Positions 1 to 8,551 of a DNA stretch of 64,000 nt are shown one piece after another; position 1 is the first letter of the stretch; the number at the start of each line of letters is the position of its first letter. The stretch is from contig JACKNM010000009.1 of assembly GCA_024234875.1 (NCBI GenBank), positions 1 to 64,000 on the forward strand, read 5' to 3'. This stretch comes from Ectothiorhodospiraceae bacterium (lineage in GTDB: Bacteria; Pseudomonadota; Gammaproteobacteria; HK1). Both the position numbers and the translations under genes were made by a program. The notes under the pieces were generated by a model that had not been told where the DNA came from, did not search any database, and saw nothing but the letters and a program-made list of their open reading frames with translations.

Positions 1-924
1 CACCAGACTCGCCTCGGGCAGGAGGATCGCGGGCAGCGCCTCGTCGGCCGCCGCCAGCTCGTCGACCGCGACCTCGCGCACGCTGGCGCCCGCCGCCGCC
101 AGAGCCGCGCAGGCGGCGACGAACGCGTCCCGCACCGCGGGCCGGACCGCCGGGTCGTCGCGATGGGCCGTGAGGACGCCGAGCCGAGCACCGCGCAGGT
201 CCACGCTCGCGGGCTCCGCCCCCTCGCCGGCCATCGCGGCCAGTGCCGCCGCGGCGCAGGCCGGGCTGCGCGCGAGCGGGCCGACGTGGTCGAGCGTCGG
301 CGAGAGCGGAAACACCCCGTCGGTCGGCACCCGACCGAGACTCGGCTTGATGCCGGTGATGCCGCAATAGGCGGCCGGAATGCGAATCGACCCACCGGTG
401 TCGGTGCCGACCGCCGCGTACGCCATCCCGGCCGCCACCGCGGCCGCGGAGCCACCCGAGGAGCCGCCGGAGGTCCGGCGCGGGTCCCAGGGATTGTTGG
501 TCTGACCGAACTGCGGATGCACCGCGCCGTAGGCGAACTCCAGCAGATTGGTCTTGCCGACGATCACCGCGCCGGCGCGCTCGAGGTTCGCGACGCACGC
601 CGCGTGACGCGCCGGGCAGCGCACCGGACCGGCCCGCGAGCCGAAGGTCGTGGCGACGCCGGCGACGTCGACCAGATCCTTCACCGCCACCGGCACCCCG
701 TGCAGGGGACCGCGGTCCACCCCCCGCGCGCGCTCGGCGTCCGCCCGCGCCGCCTGCTCCAGGGCCAGGTCCGCGGTGACGGTGACGAAGGCGTTGAGCG
801 TGCCGTCGAGGCGCGCGATGCGGTCGAGGCAGACCTCGGTGACCGCCACTGCCCTGACCCCGCCCGAGCGTAGCGCGCGCCCCAGCTCGGCGATCGTGAG
901 ATGGGCGAGTCGCTCGGCGTTCAC
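1..924 (-). CDS. Amidase signature family enzyme, C-terminus cut by the window edge
   Basis: Amidase that hydrolyses a carboxamide; the substrate cannot be told. The reverse strand is open for 308 codons from a GTG at 924 to the window edge. The full Ser-cisSer-Lys machinery is visible: a lysine in the GVPVAVKDLVD block near residue 82, a glycine/serine-rich GGSSGGSAAAVAAG block, and the nucleophile block GTDTGGSIRIPAAYCG. The family normally has 450-500 residues, so the C-terminal third is missing only because the window ends. It starts 13 bases after the stop of the upstream amidohydrolase, so the two probably share a transcript. No ATG suits the family start better. A second, diverged amidase lies at 50081-51427. 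Confidence 0.9.
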   Translation of the reverse strand, partial: MNAERLAHLTIAELGRALRSGGVRAVAVTEVCLDRIARLDGTLNAFVTVTADLALEQAARADAERARGVDRGPLHGVPVAVKDLVDVAGVATTFGSRAGPVRCPARHAACVANLERAGAVIVGKTNLLEFAYGAVHPQFGQTNNPWDPRRTSGGSSGGSAAAVAAGMAYAAVGTDTGGSIRIPAAYCGITGIKPSLGRVPTDGVFPLSPTLDHVGPLARSPACAAAALAAMAGEGAEPASVDLRGARLGVLTAHRDDPAVRPAVRDAFVAACAALAAAGASVREVAVDELAAADEALPAILLPEASLV

Positions 925-937
925 ACCCGCCGCGCCC

Positions 938-1807
938 TCACCGGCGCCCGCCGTCCACGCCGCTGGCACCACCCTCGGGGGACCAGCGATAGGCCCGGGC
1001 GCAGGCGCCGCCCATCAGCATCTCGCGCTCGGCGTCGCTCAGCCGGTCGGTGACCCGGAAGGGCTCGGTCGCCTCTCGGAAACCGACGACCGGCTGGGCA
1101 CGGGTCCAGTCCGTTCCCCACAGGCAGCGCTCGAGGCCCCAGGCGTCGAAGATCCGCGCCAGTGGATCCCAGATGTCCGGGAACGGGTACGGCTCGCGCG
1201 ACAACGTGCACGCGCCGCTCACCTTGATCACCGCGTTGTCGCGCCGGGCGAGGTCCAGGACCCGCGGCAGGTCGGCCCACGGCGCCTCGGGGGCCGGCGG
1301 GGTGCGCGGCTGGAGCAGGCCCAGGTGATCGATGACGAACCGGGTCTCGGGGTGACGGTCGAGGAGCGCGGCGGCCGCGTCCAGATTGCCCCAGCACAGC
1401 AGGTTGACGGGCAGGTCCTGCGTGGCCGCGGCCCGCGCGATGCGGTCGAGACCGGCGTCGACCGGACCATGCGGTGACCGCTCGGCCATCATGATGCGGA
1501 TTCCCACCGTGCCCGGCGTGCGCTTCCACTCGGCGACGACGTCGGCGACGCTCGGGTCCGCCGGATCGACCGGCTTCACCAGCGCGAATCGGCCCGGATA
1601 CGCATCGCGCACCGCCACCGCGTAGCTCGCGTCGTAGCCGTACATCGAGAACGCCGAGACCACGATGGCGCCGTCGACGCCGAGAGCGTCCATCGCCGCC
1701 ACCATCTCGTCACCGGTGACGTGGGCCGGCCAGTTGGGCACGGAGCGCCAGGGCCGTTGCGGGGAGTTCGCCTCGTAGACATGGACCTGGGAGTCGATGA
1801 TCGGCAT
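938..1807 (-). CDS. Amidohydrolase-2 family metal hydrolase (TIM barrel)
   Basis: Member of the amidohydrolase-2 family, which includes 2-pyrone-4,6-dicarboxylate lactonase and related lactonases and decarboxylases. It opens with MPIIDSQVHVYE, where the D-x-x-x-H element replaces the usual HxH. Later barrel elements include FVIDHLGLLQP, with a conserved His-Asp, and WGTDW near the C-terminus with the metal-site Asp. The protein has 289 residues, normal for the family. I chose the ATG at 1807 because GGAG lies about 9 bases upstream and the family motif begins at once; an in-frame ATG 33 bases earlier is less likely. Together with the amidase and the divergent hydroxyacid dehydrogenase it suggests catabolism of a carboxylic acid or lactone. 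The substrate is unknown. Confidence 0.85.
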   Translation of the reverse strand: MPIIDSQVHVYEANSPQRPWRSVPNWPAHVTGDEMVAAMDALGVDGAIVVSAFSMYGYDASYAVAVRDAYPGRFALVKPVDPADPSVADVVAEWKRTPGTVGIRIMMAERSPHGPVDAGLDRIARAAATQDLPVNLLCWGNLDAAAALLDRHPETRFVIDHLGLLQPRTPPAPEAPWADLPRVLDLARRDNAVIKVSGACTLSREPYPFPDIWDPLARIFDAWGLERCLWGTDWTRAQPVVGFREATEPFRVTDRLSDAEREMLMGGACARAYRWSPEGGASGVDGGRR

Positions 1808-1954
1808 CGGCGGCTGCTCCGGGCAGGGAAGTCGGTGCATTGCACCAGCTCGCGGGCGCGACGTCGAGCCGAGGCGCCGGCACCGCGAGCGCCGATTCGA
1901 CCCCCACCGCGACTCGCGCGATCATGCGCCCCGGCCCACCGCGCGAGAGGACCG

Positions 1955-2914
1955 ATGCCCTTCCACGCCGTCTACCCCGATGCCGACGCGAGCAACCGCA
2001 CGCGGGTCGAGGCCTTGCCATGCCCGCCCGGCTTCAGCCTCGACGTCCACCTCGCCCCGGTGGTCGACGACGACGCCTTCGTGGCGCGGTGCGCAGACGC
2101 CGACGGCATCCTGCTCGGCTGGCACGTGATGTCGGCAGCGGTCCTCGCCCGGCTGCCACGGCTGCGCTGCGTGTCGTTCCTCGGCATCGGCGCCAGCGCC
2201 TACGTCGATCTGGACGCGGCGCGCGAGCGCGGCATCGCGGTGTGCAACACCCCCGGCTACGGCGACCGCACGGTGGCCGAGCACGCCCTGGCGTTGATGC
2301 TGGCGGCGGCGCGCCACGTCACGCATTTCGACCGGCTGACCCGGCGCGGTGAATGGCGGCAGGATCCGCCCGGAACCGACCTCTCCGGCGCCACCCTCGC
2401 CCTGGTCGGGTTCGGCGGCATCGCGCGCGCGCTCGCGGGGCTGGTCCGGGGCCTCGAGATGCGGGTGGTGGCCTGGACCCCGAACCCCGACCGACACCGC
2501 GCCGAGGCGGCCCGCCTCGGCGTCACCTTCCGCGAGCTGGACGACGCCCTCGGCGAGGCGGACGTGGTCTCCGTCCACGTCGCCCTCGCGCCGGAGACGA
2601 TCGGCCTCGTCGACGCCCGGCGCATCGCGCGCATGCGTCGCGGCGCGATCCTCGTCAACACCGCGCGCGGTCCGATCGTCGATCAGTCGGCGGTCGCCGC
2701 CGCACTGACCAGCGGGCACCTCGGCGCCGCCGGCCTCGACGTCCTCGCCGAGGAACCGCCCTCGCCGGCCGACCCGCTGCTCACCGCGCCGCGGGCGGTG
2801 CTGACCCCGCACGTCGCCTTCAACACCCCCGCGGCGCGGGCGCGAATCGTCGAGCTGGGGGTCGAGAACCTGACCGCGTTCGCTGCCGGCCGGCCGGTGC
2901 GGCGCCTGGTCTGA
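1955..2914 (+). CDS. D-2-hydroxyacid dehydrogenase, NAD(P)-binding
   Basis: 319-residue member of the D-isomer-specific 2-hydroxyacid dehydrogenase family, which interconverts a 2-keto acid and a D-2-hydroxy acid. The Rossmann glycine motif GFGGIA is at residues 152-157. The catalytic residues are visible as Arg238 (NTARGPIVD), Glu267 (AEEPP) and His286 (LTPHVAF). The ATG at 1955 follows GAGAGG and begins a family-like N-terminus; open frame continues upstream but overlaps the divergent amidohydrolase promoter region. The gene is divergent from the amidohydrolase and convergent with the tartrate-type dehydrogenase, from which it is separated by 22 bases. The exact keto acid (glyoxylate, hydroxypyruvate or phosphoglycerate-like) cannot be read from sequence. 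Confidence 0.9.
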   Translation: MPFHAVYPDADASNRTRVEALPCPPGFSLDVHLAPVVDDDAFVARCADADGILLGWHVMSAAVLARLPRLRCVSFLGIGASAYVDLDAARERGIAVCNTPGYGDRTVAEHALALMLAAARHVTHFDRLTRRGEWRQDPPGTDLSGATLALVGFGGIARALAGLVRGLEMRVVAWTPNPDRHRAEAARLGVTFRELDDALGEADVVSVHVALAPETIGLVDARRIARMRRGAILVNTARGPIVDQSAVAAALTSGHLGAAGLDVLAEEPPSPADPLLTAPRAVLTPHVAFNTPAARARIVELGVENLTAFAAGRPVRRLV

Positions 2915-2936
2915 GCGCCGCGAGCACCGCGCCCGG

Positions 2937-4028
2937 TCAGGCGCCGGCCACCGCCGCGGCGATCGCCTTGCCGAGCTCGTCGGTACTCGCCTTGCCCCCG
3001 AGATCCGGGGTGTGCGGCCCCTCGCGCAGCACCGCCTCGACCGCGGCCATGATGGCGTCGTGGGCCCTGGTGCAGCTCTCGTCACCGTTGCCGAGGAACT
3101 CGAGCATCAGCGCGCCCGACCAGATCTGCCCGATCGGGTTGGCGATGCGCTTGCCGTAGATGTCCGGGGCCGAGCCGTGCACCGGCTCGAACAGCGAGGG
3201 GAAGTTGCGCTCCGGGTTGAGGTTCGCCGACGGCGCGATGCCGATGGTCCCGGTGGTCGCGGGACCGAGATCGGAGAGGATGTCGCCGAACAGGTTCGAG
3301 GCGACGATGACGTCGAACCGCCCCGGGTCGAGGACCATCTGAATCGTCAGCCCGTCGATGTGGTACTGGCTGCGGCGGACCTCGGGATAGTCGGCGCCGA
3401 CGGCGGCGAAGCGCTCGTCCCAGTAGGGCATGGTGATCGAGATGCCGTTCGACTTCGTCGCCGAGGTGACGTGCTTGCCGCGCTTCATCGCCAGGTCGAA
3501 CGCGAACCGCATCACCCGATCCGTGCCCTTGCGGGTGAAGGTCGAGATCTGCTGCGCCATCTCGCGGTCGGTGCCCTCGAACAACCGACCGCCCATCGAC
3601 GAGTACTCGCCCTCGGTGTTCTCGCGGATCACGAAGTAGTCGATGTCGCCGGGCTGGCGGCCGGCGAGCGGCGGCTTCACCCCTGGCATCAGCCGCACCG
3701 GGCGCATGTTCACGTACTGGTCGAACTCGCGCCGAAACTTGATCAGCGAGTCCCAGAGCGAGATGTGATCGAGCACCCGCGCCGGCCAGCCGGTGGCCCC
3801 GAAGAAGATGCAGTCGAAGTCCGAGAGCTGCGCCTTCCAGTCGTCCGGCATCCACTTGCCGATGGTGTCGTAGTTGTCGCAGGACCAGTCGAAGTGCTGG
3901 AGCTCGAGCGCGATTCCGAAGCGGTCGGCCGCCGCCTCCACCACGCGGACACCTTCCGGCATCACCTCCTTGCCAATGCCGTCGCCGGCGATCACTGCAA
4001 TCTTGAAGTTGTTTCTACGGGTGGCCAC
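2937..4028 (-). CDS. Tartrate / D-malate-type dehydrogenase (isopropylmalate dehydrogenase superfamily)
   Basis: NAD- and Mn-dependent beta-decarboxylating dehydrogenase of the isocitrate/isopropylmalate superfamily, closest by eye to tartrate dehydrogenase (TtuC) and D-malate dehydrogenase (DmlA). Visible elements are the N-terminal GDGIGKEV, RENTEGEYSSMGG in the substrate loop, TSATKSNG with the catalytic Lys, ASNLFGDILSDLG with metal-binding aspartates, and FEPVHGSAPDIYGK near the NAD site. I chose the GTG at 4028, giving 363 residues, a normal family length; the frame runs 44 residues further upstream into low-quality sequence. It is divergent from the glutathione S-transferase at 4205. 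Tartrate versus D-malate specificity is not decided by the sequence alone. Confidence 0.88.
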   Translation of the reverse strand: MATRRNNFKIAVIAGDGIGKEVMPEGVRVVEAAADRFGIALELQHFDWSCDNYDTIGKWMPDDWKAQLSDFDCIFFGATGWPARVLDHISLWDSLIKFRREFDQYVNMRPVRLMPGVKPPLAGRQPGDIDYFVIRENTEGEYSSMGGRLFEGTDREMAQQISTFTRKGTDRVMRFAFDLAMKRGKHVTSATKSNGISITMPYWDERFAAVGADYPEVRRSQYHIDGLTIQMVLDPGRFDVIVASNLFGDILSDLGPATTGTIGIAPSANLNPERNFPSLFEPVHGSAPDIYGKRIANPIGQIWSGALMLEFLGNGDESCTRAHDAIMAAVEAVLREGPHTPDLGGKASTDELGKAIAAAVAGA

Positions 4029-4169
4029 TTGCTCGCACCGTGTGAATGAACCGAGGCCGCGCGCGACGCCCGCCGAGAGGCGGGGGCAGTCGTGCCGGGG
4101 CGGACATCGTAACGCACGCCGGGGCCCTCGCGGTGGCCCGCACGACTCGCCGCGCTGCACCGGCTCGCG

Positions 4170-4175
4170 TACGCT
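4170..4175 (+). promoter_or_regulatory. Possible -10 element of the GST gene
   Basis: TACGCT lies 29 bases upstream of the ATG at 4205. No good -35 sits at 17 bases. Similar TAcgcT/TACaaT hexamers recur ahead of several genes in this window. Confidence 0.25.
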
Positions 4176-4204
4176 TGGCGCGCCGAAACCGCGAGATCGC
4201 GCCG

Positions 4205-4822
4205 ATGCTCACCATCCACCACGCCCCGGGCACCCGCGGGTTCCGCGTCATCTGGCTCTGCGAGGAGCTCGGGCACCCCTACCGGGTCGAGAAGGTCGAC
4301 TTCTCGGCCGCGTATCGGGCGAGCCCCGAGTGGCGCCGCATGAACCCGGTGGGCAAGGTGCCGGTCATGGTGGACGGCGAGGTCACCATCTTCGAGTCCG
4401 GCGCGATGGTGCAGCACATCCTGGACCACCACGGGCACGGCCGCCTGCAGCCCCCGCGCGACGACCCGGGTCACGCGCTGTTCCTGCAGTGGTGCTGGTT
4501 CGCCGAGGCGACCTTCGGCCGCGCCACCGGCGAGCTCGCCAATCACAAGCGGGCCTTCGCCGGCGCACTGAAGGACGACGTGATGGCGGAGATGCGCGAT
4601 CGGGCACGGTCGTGCCTCGCGGCTCTGGACCAGGCGCTGGCGACGCGCACCTACCTGGTGGGCGAGACGTTCACCGCCGCCGACGTGATGATGGGCTACA
4701 CCCTGCAGAGCTTCGACCGCCATGTCGGCGATCCACACCCGGCGCACGTCGCCGCCTGGTGGCAGCGGGTCTCCGCGCGCGGCGCGTACCGGCGCGCGCT
4801 CGACATCGACCGCGGACTCTGA
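4205..4822 (+). CDS. Glutathione S-transferase family protein
   Basis: 205-residue cytosolic glutathione S-transferase. The thioredoxin-fold N-terminal half carries LTIHHAPGTRGFRVIWLCEE, the conserved cis-proline in GKVPVMVD and the glutathione-binding pair in FESGAMVQHILDHHG. The all-helical C-terminal half contains the folding motif TFTAADVMMGY. There is no obvious catalytic Cys; a Ser or Thr near the N-terminus would activate the thiol as in beta/theta-like classes. The ATG at 4205 matches the family start; a longer frame upstream lacks similarity. The gene precedes the aminotransferase by 78 bases. A second, different glutathione transferase (YghU type) lies at 17356. Confidence 0.88.
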   Translation: MLTIHHAPGTRGFRVIWLCEELGHPYRVEKVDFSAAYRASPEWRRMNPVGKVPVMVDGEVTIFESGAMVQHILDHHGHGRLQPPRDDPGHALFLQWCWFAEATFGRATGELANHKRAFAGALKDDVMAEMRDRARSCLAALDQALATRTYLVGETFTAADVMMGYTLQSFDRHVGDPHPAHVAAWWQRVSARGAYRRALDIDRGL

Positions 4823-4900
4823 TCGCGGCGGGCACCGGAGCCGACCACCGACCGCGTCCACGCATCCCGATCCACCCCTGCCCAAGAGGAGTTCCCAGCC

Positions 4901-6100
4901 GTGGATTTCGCCCCACGCATGAGCCGATTCAAGCCCTCGCCCAGCCAGATCGCCTCGCAGCGCGTGCGCGAGCTCCAGGCCGCGGGGCGCGACATCATCA
5001 AGCTGACCGCCGGCGAGCCGGACTTCCCTGCCCCCGAGCACGCCAAGCAGGCGGTGATCGACCTGATGGCCCGCGACCAGGTGCAGTACACGCCGGTCAA
5101 CGGCACCGTCGCCATGCGCAAGGCGGTGCAGACCAAGTTCAAGCGCGACAACGGCCTCGACTACGAGCTGGACCAGATCGCGGTCGGCTCGGGCTCGAAG
5201 CAGATCCTGTTCAATGCGCTGATGGCGACCGTCTCCAACGGCGACGAGGTGATCATCCCCGGCCCCTACTGGGCCTCCTACCCCGACATGGTGAAGCTCG
5301 CCGGCGGGACGCCGGTCATCGTCTCCGCCGGTCAGAACGAGCAGTTCAAGATGCGCCCCGAGGCGCTCGAGGCGGCGATCACACCGCACACCAAGTGGCT
5401 GATGATCTGCTCGCCCGGCAACCCGACCGGCGCCACCTACTCGCCGGCGGAGATGAAGGCGTTGGCCGAGGTGCTGCTGCGCCACCCCCACGTGCACGTG
5501 CTGACCGACGACGTGTACGAGCACCTGCGCTTCGACGGCCGCGAGTTCGCCACCATGGCCCAGGTCGAGCCGCGCCTCTACCCGCGCACCGTCACCGTGA
5601 ACAGCGTCTCCAAGGCGTACTCCATGACCGGCTTCCGCTGCGGGTACGCGGGCGGTCCGCGGGAGATCATCGCCAAGATGTCGAACATGCAGTCGCAGAG
5701 CACCGCCGGGGTCAGCGCGCTCGGCCAGGCGGCGGCGGTCGCCGCGCTCACCGGACCGCAGGAGCTGCTGGCCGAGCGTGCGGCCGATCTCCAGCGCCGG
5801 CGCGACATCCTGTTCGAGAAGCTGAACGGCGCGAAGGGTCTGAGCTGCGATCTGCCCGAGGGCGCGATGTACGTGTTCTGCTCGTGCGCCGGCACCATCG
5901 GCAGGCGGGCACCGGACGGTCGCACCATCGGTAACGACACCGACTTCACGATGTACCTCCTCGACACCGTCGGCGTGGCGGTGGTCCAGGGCGAGGCGTA
6001 CGGGCTGTCGCCGTACTTCCGCGCGAGCTTCGTCGCCCCCGAGGCCGACCTGGTGCGCGGTGGCGACCTGATTCGCGAAGCGTGCGCGGCGCTCAGGTGA
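4901..6100 (+). CDS. Class I/II PLP-dependent aminotransferase (aspartate aminotransferase-like)
   Basis: 399-residue fold-type I aminotransferase of the aspartate/aromatic group, a cytoplasmic enzyme that moves an amino group to 2-oxoglutarate. PLP-site residues are clear: Asn174 in SPGNPTG, Asp203/204 and Tyr206 in LTDDVYEHL, the Schiff-base Lys238 in SVSKAYSMTGFRCGY, and the phosphate-binding Arg246. A substrate-binding Arg is expected in the C-terminal FRASF segment. The start is a GTG at 4901, chosen because AAGAGGAG lies about 9 bases upstream; an ATG at 4919 is the alternative. Length is normal. The last 19 bases overlap an in-frame extension of the next gene. Confidence 0.93.
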   Translation: MDFAPRMSRFKPSPSQIASQRVRELQAAGRDIIKLTAGEPDFPAPEHAKQAVIDLMARDQVQYTPVNGTVAMRKAVQTKFKRDNGLDYELDQIAVGSGSKQILFNALMATVSNGDEVIIPGPYWASYPDMVKLAGGTPVIVSAGQNEQFKMRPEALEAAITPHTKWLMICSPGNPTGATYSPAEMKALAEVLLRHPHVHVLTDDVYEHLRFDGREFATMAQVEPRLYPRTVTVNSVSKAYSMTGFRCGYAGGPREIIAKMSNMQSQSTAGVSALGQAAAVAALTGPQELLAERAADLQRRRDILFEKLNGAKGLSCDLPEGAMYVFCSCAGTIGRRAPDGRTIGNDTDFTMYLLDTVGVAVVQGEAYGLSPYFRASFVAPEADLVRGGDLIREACAALR

Positions 6101-6147
6101 CCGGTCGCCGCGCGCGCACCGCGCCGACGAGACGCCGATCGCGAACG

Positions 6148-7167
6148 GTGACCCGACGACTCGCATCGGGCGCCCTTCTGGCCGCCTTCGCGGCCGGTGT
6201 GGCGCCGGTCGTCGCCCAGACCAGTGGCAAGCACTGGACGTTCACCGGCTTCTTCGAGAACGACCTGTTCGCGGATACCGACCGCCGCTACACCAACGGC
6301 ATCAAGCTCGCCTGGGTGTCTCCGGACCTCAGCGAGTATCGCGACAGCCCGCGCCTGCCGGCGTGGAGCCACGCGCTGATCGACCGCCTGCCGTTCATCC
6401 ACCAGCCCGGGCTCCAGCGCAACATCGCGGTCTCGATCGGCCAGAGCATGTACACCCCCAGCGACATCACGCGCACCGACCTGGTGCGTGACGACCGCCC
6501 GTACGCCGGATGGCTCTACGGGTCGCTGGCATTCCACAATCGCAAGGCCGAGTGGCTGGACATCATCGAGGTGCAGGCGGGCCTGGTGGGTCCACTGTCG
6601 CTCGCCGAGCAGGCGCAGGATCTGGTGCACTCGGCACGCGGCATCGACAAGGCGCGGGGCTGGGACCACCAGCTCGAGAACGAGCCGGGTCTGAATCTCA
6701 TCTGGGAGCGCAAGTGGCGACTCGCCGCCTACGGGCTCGAGCGCGGTCTCGGCGCCGACCTGCTCGCCCACGCCGGTGCCTCCCTCGGCAACGTGAGCAC
6801 CTACGCCAATGCCGGCGGCGAGGTCCGTCTCGGCTGGAACATCCCTCTCGACTTCGGCACCGCGCTCATCCGCCAGAGCGGCATCACCGACGCACCGGTC
6901 ACCGGCGCCGAGCGGCGCCCGGGGGTGCACGTGTTCGCCTCGGTGGACGCTCGCGCGGTCGGGCGCGACATCTTCCTCGACGGCAACACCTTCGCCGACA
7001 GTCACCACGTCGACCGCGAGCCGTTGGTCGCGGACCTCGCGCTCGGCGTGAGTCTCGTCTACGGCAACTTCAAGCTCTCGCTGTCCAATGCCTGGCGCAC
7101 CCGCGAGTTCCGGGGGCAGGACGACACCCAGCGCTTCGGCTCGATCGCGCTCTCGTTCAGCTACTGA
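6148..7167 (+). CDS. LpxR-like outer-membrane lipid A deacylase family (DUF2219)
   Basis: Predicted outer-membrane beta-barrel of the LpxR/DUF2219 family, which removes the 3'-acyloxyacyl chain of lipid A in characterised members. Starting at the GTG at 6148 gives a typical signal peptide (MTRRLASGALLAAFAAGVAPVVAQ) and 339 residues. Family motifs follow: FENDLFADTDRRYTNG near the N-terminus, DRPYAGWLYGSLAFHN, and GWDHQLENEPGLNL. The protein ends in an aromatic residue (FSY), as barrel proteins do. The frame continues upstream to 6082 with an unusually Arg-rich leader, which I consider non-coding. The catalytic Asn, Asp, His and Ser of Salmonella LpxR were not mapped here. Conservation of the family motifs suggests it is active. 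Confidence 0.8.
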   Translation: MTRRLASGALLAAFAAGVAPVVAQTSGKHWTFTGFFENDLFADTDRRYTNGIKLAWVSPDLSEYRDSPRLPAWSHALIDRLPFIHQPGLQRNIAVSIGQSMYTPSDITRTDLVRDDRPYAGWLYGSLAFHNRKAEWLDIIEVQAGLVGPLSLAEQAQDLVHSARGIDKARGWDHQLENEPGLNLIWERKWRLAAYGLERGLGADLLAHAGASLGNVSTYANAGGEVRLGWNIPLDFGTALIRQSGITDAPVTGAERRPGVHVFASVDARAVGRDIFLDGNTFADSHHVDREPLVADLALGVSLVYGNFKLSLSNAWRTREFRGQDDTQRFGSIALSFSY

Positions 7168-7280
7168 TCGCGCGAGCCGCACCCGGACCGAGCGCGGCTG
7201 GCCCGGCCATCGGGCCGACCCTCCACGACGCGCCACACGTCGACCGCGTACCCGCGGCCGGCCGCCGCCCGCCGCCGATG

Positions 7281-7286
7281 TACGAT
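7281..7286 (+). promoter_or_regulatory. Possible -10 element ahead of the efflux operon
   Basis: TACGAT lies in the 230-base gap before the adaptor gene, with no matching -35. It overlaps a perfect TTGACA hexamer (7286-7291) that lacks a convincing -10 of its own, so the promoter assignment is open. A GGCCCG/CGGGCC hairpin (7200-7216) lies upstream, just after the LpxR-like gene, without a T-tract. Confidence 0.25.
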
Positions 7287-7397
7287 TGACAGCATCGCGG
7301 TTTGGCCGAACTCTACCGACGCCGGATGGCCCGCGAGTCCGGGAGCCAGCGTGCCGCGGTCATCCCGACCGGCGGCCAACTCAGGAACGATTGTCCC

Positions 7398-8507
7398 GTG
7401 TCGCTGTTGAAGCAGTTCGCGATCATCGCCCTCCTCGTCGCGCTCGCCGGTGGCGGGTACTGGGGCTGGCAGCATCTCGAGGCGCGGGCGGCCAGCGCCG
7501 AGCCGAGCTCGGGTGGCTCGGGGCGTGGGCGTCAGCCACCGCGCGTGGACACCACACCGGCCGCGATGCGCGCGGTGGAGTCGGTGGTCGAGGCGGTGGG
7601 AACCACCCGTGCCCGGCGCGCGGTGGAGATCACCCCGCTCGCCCCCGGACGGGTGGTCGAGATCACGTTCCAACCCGGCGCGTCGGTCGCCGCCGGCGAC
7701 GTGCTGCTGCGGCTCGACGACGACATCCAGCGCGCCGACCTCCTGGAGGCGCAGGCGCGGCTGACCGAGGCGCGCAGCGCGCTCACCCGCGCCCAGTCGC
7801 TGCGTCGGTCGCGCGCCGTCTCCGACGACTCGGTGGAGAAGCTGGTCGCCGCGCTCGCGACTGCCGAGGCCAGCAGCCAGCGTGCGGCACGGCGCCTGCG
7901 CGACCGGACGGTGACCGCGCCGTTCGCCGGCATCGTCGGCCTGACCCGCGTCGAGCTCGGGGCACGGGTCGAGGAAGGCGACACCGTCACCACGCTCGAC
8001 GACCTGTCGGTGGTCGAGATCGAGTTCTCCCTGCCCGAGGTGCTGTTCGGCCGGATCGGCACCGGGCAGCGCATCCTGGCCGATGCGGCGGCCTTCCCAG
8101 GGCGGGCGTTCGAGGGCCGGATCGAGAGCATCGACAGTCGAATCGACCCGCTGAGCCGCGCGTTCAAGGCCCGCGCGGTGGTCGCCAATCCAGACCTGAC
8201 CCTGCCCGCCGGCATGTTCATGCACCTCTCCGTGGTGCTCGAGACGCGCCAGGCACTGACGGTGCCGGAGGAGGCGATCGTGGTCGACGCGAGCCAGGCA
8301 TACGTCTTCGTGGTGACCGGGAACGGCGACGAGCTGCGCGCGCGACGCCGCGACGTGACGGTCGGCCAACGCAGCTTCGGGCACGTCGAGATTCGCGCCG
8401 GGGTCGAGCCGGGCGAGGACGTCGTCGTGCGCGGGGTGCAACGCGTGCGCGACGGCGCCCCGGTGCGCCGCGCCGAGGGCGGCGGCGGCCGCTCGGCGTC
8501 CGGTTGA
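7398..8507 (+). CDS. RND efflux periplasmic adaptor subunit (MFP family)
   Basis: 369-residue membrane fusion protein linking an inner-membrane RND pump to an outer-membrane channel. It has one N-terminal membrane segment (FAIIALLVALAGGGYWGW), a lipoyl half-motif ITPLAPGRVVEITFQPGASV, a short alpha-helical hairpin (EAQARLTEARSALTRAQSL) and the second lipoyl half TVTAPFAGIVGLTRVELGA. A beta-barrel with LPAGMFMHLSV and a membrane-proximal domain ending VRGVQRVRDGAPV follow. I chose the GTG at 7398, which has AGGA 11 bases upstream and starts just before the membrane anchor; a TTG at 7302 is the other option. It forms an operon with the pump gene 44 bases downstream. No outer-membrane factor gene is in the window. 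Confidence 0.92.
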   Translation: MSLLKQFAIIALLVALAGGGYWGWQHLEARAASAEPSSGGSGRGRQPPRVDTTPAAMRAVESVVEAVGTTRARRAVEITPLAPGRVVEITFQPGASVAAGDVLLRLDDDIQRADLLEAQARLTEARSALTRAQSLRRSRAVSDDSVEKLVAALATAEASSQRAARRLRDRTVTAPFAGIVGLTRVELGARVEEGDTVTTLDDLSVVEIEFSLPEVLFGRIGTGQRILADAAAFPGRAFEGRIESIDSRIDPLSRAFKARAVVANPDLTLPAGMFMHLSVVLETRQALTVPEEAIVVDASQAYVFVVTGNGDELRARRRDVTVGQRSFGHVEIRAGVEPGEDVVVRGVQRVRDGAPVRRAEGGGGRSASG

Positions 8508-8551
8508 CCGCGCCCCGCTCGCGCACGGCAACGACATCGGAGTAACCCCAG

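Noticed and set aside
3992..6166. Long open frame on the reverse strand opposite the GST and aminotransferase genes
   Set aside because: It is an Arg/His/Gly-rich shadow caused by high GC; the forward strand holds two intact enzymes with all catalytic motifs.
7200..7216. Rho-independent terminator after the LpxR-like gene
   Set aside because: The GGCCCG/CGGGCC stem has no following T-run; it may still form but cannot be called a terminator.
7286..7291. Perfect TTGACA as the -35 of the efflux operon promoter
   Set aside because: No acceptable -10 lies 16-18 bases downstream; the nearest candidate (CTCTAC) is at 19 bases and weak.
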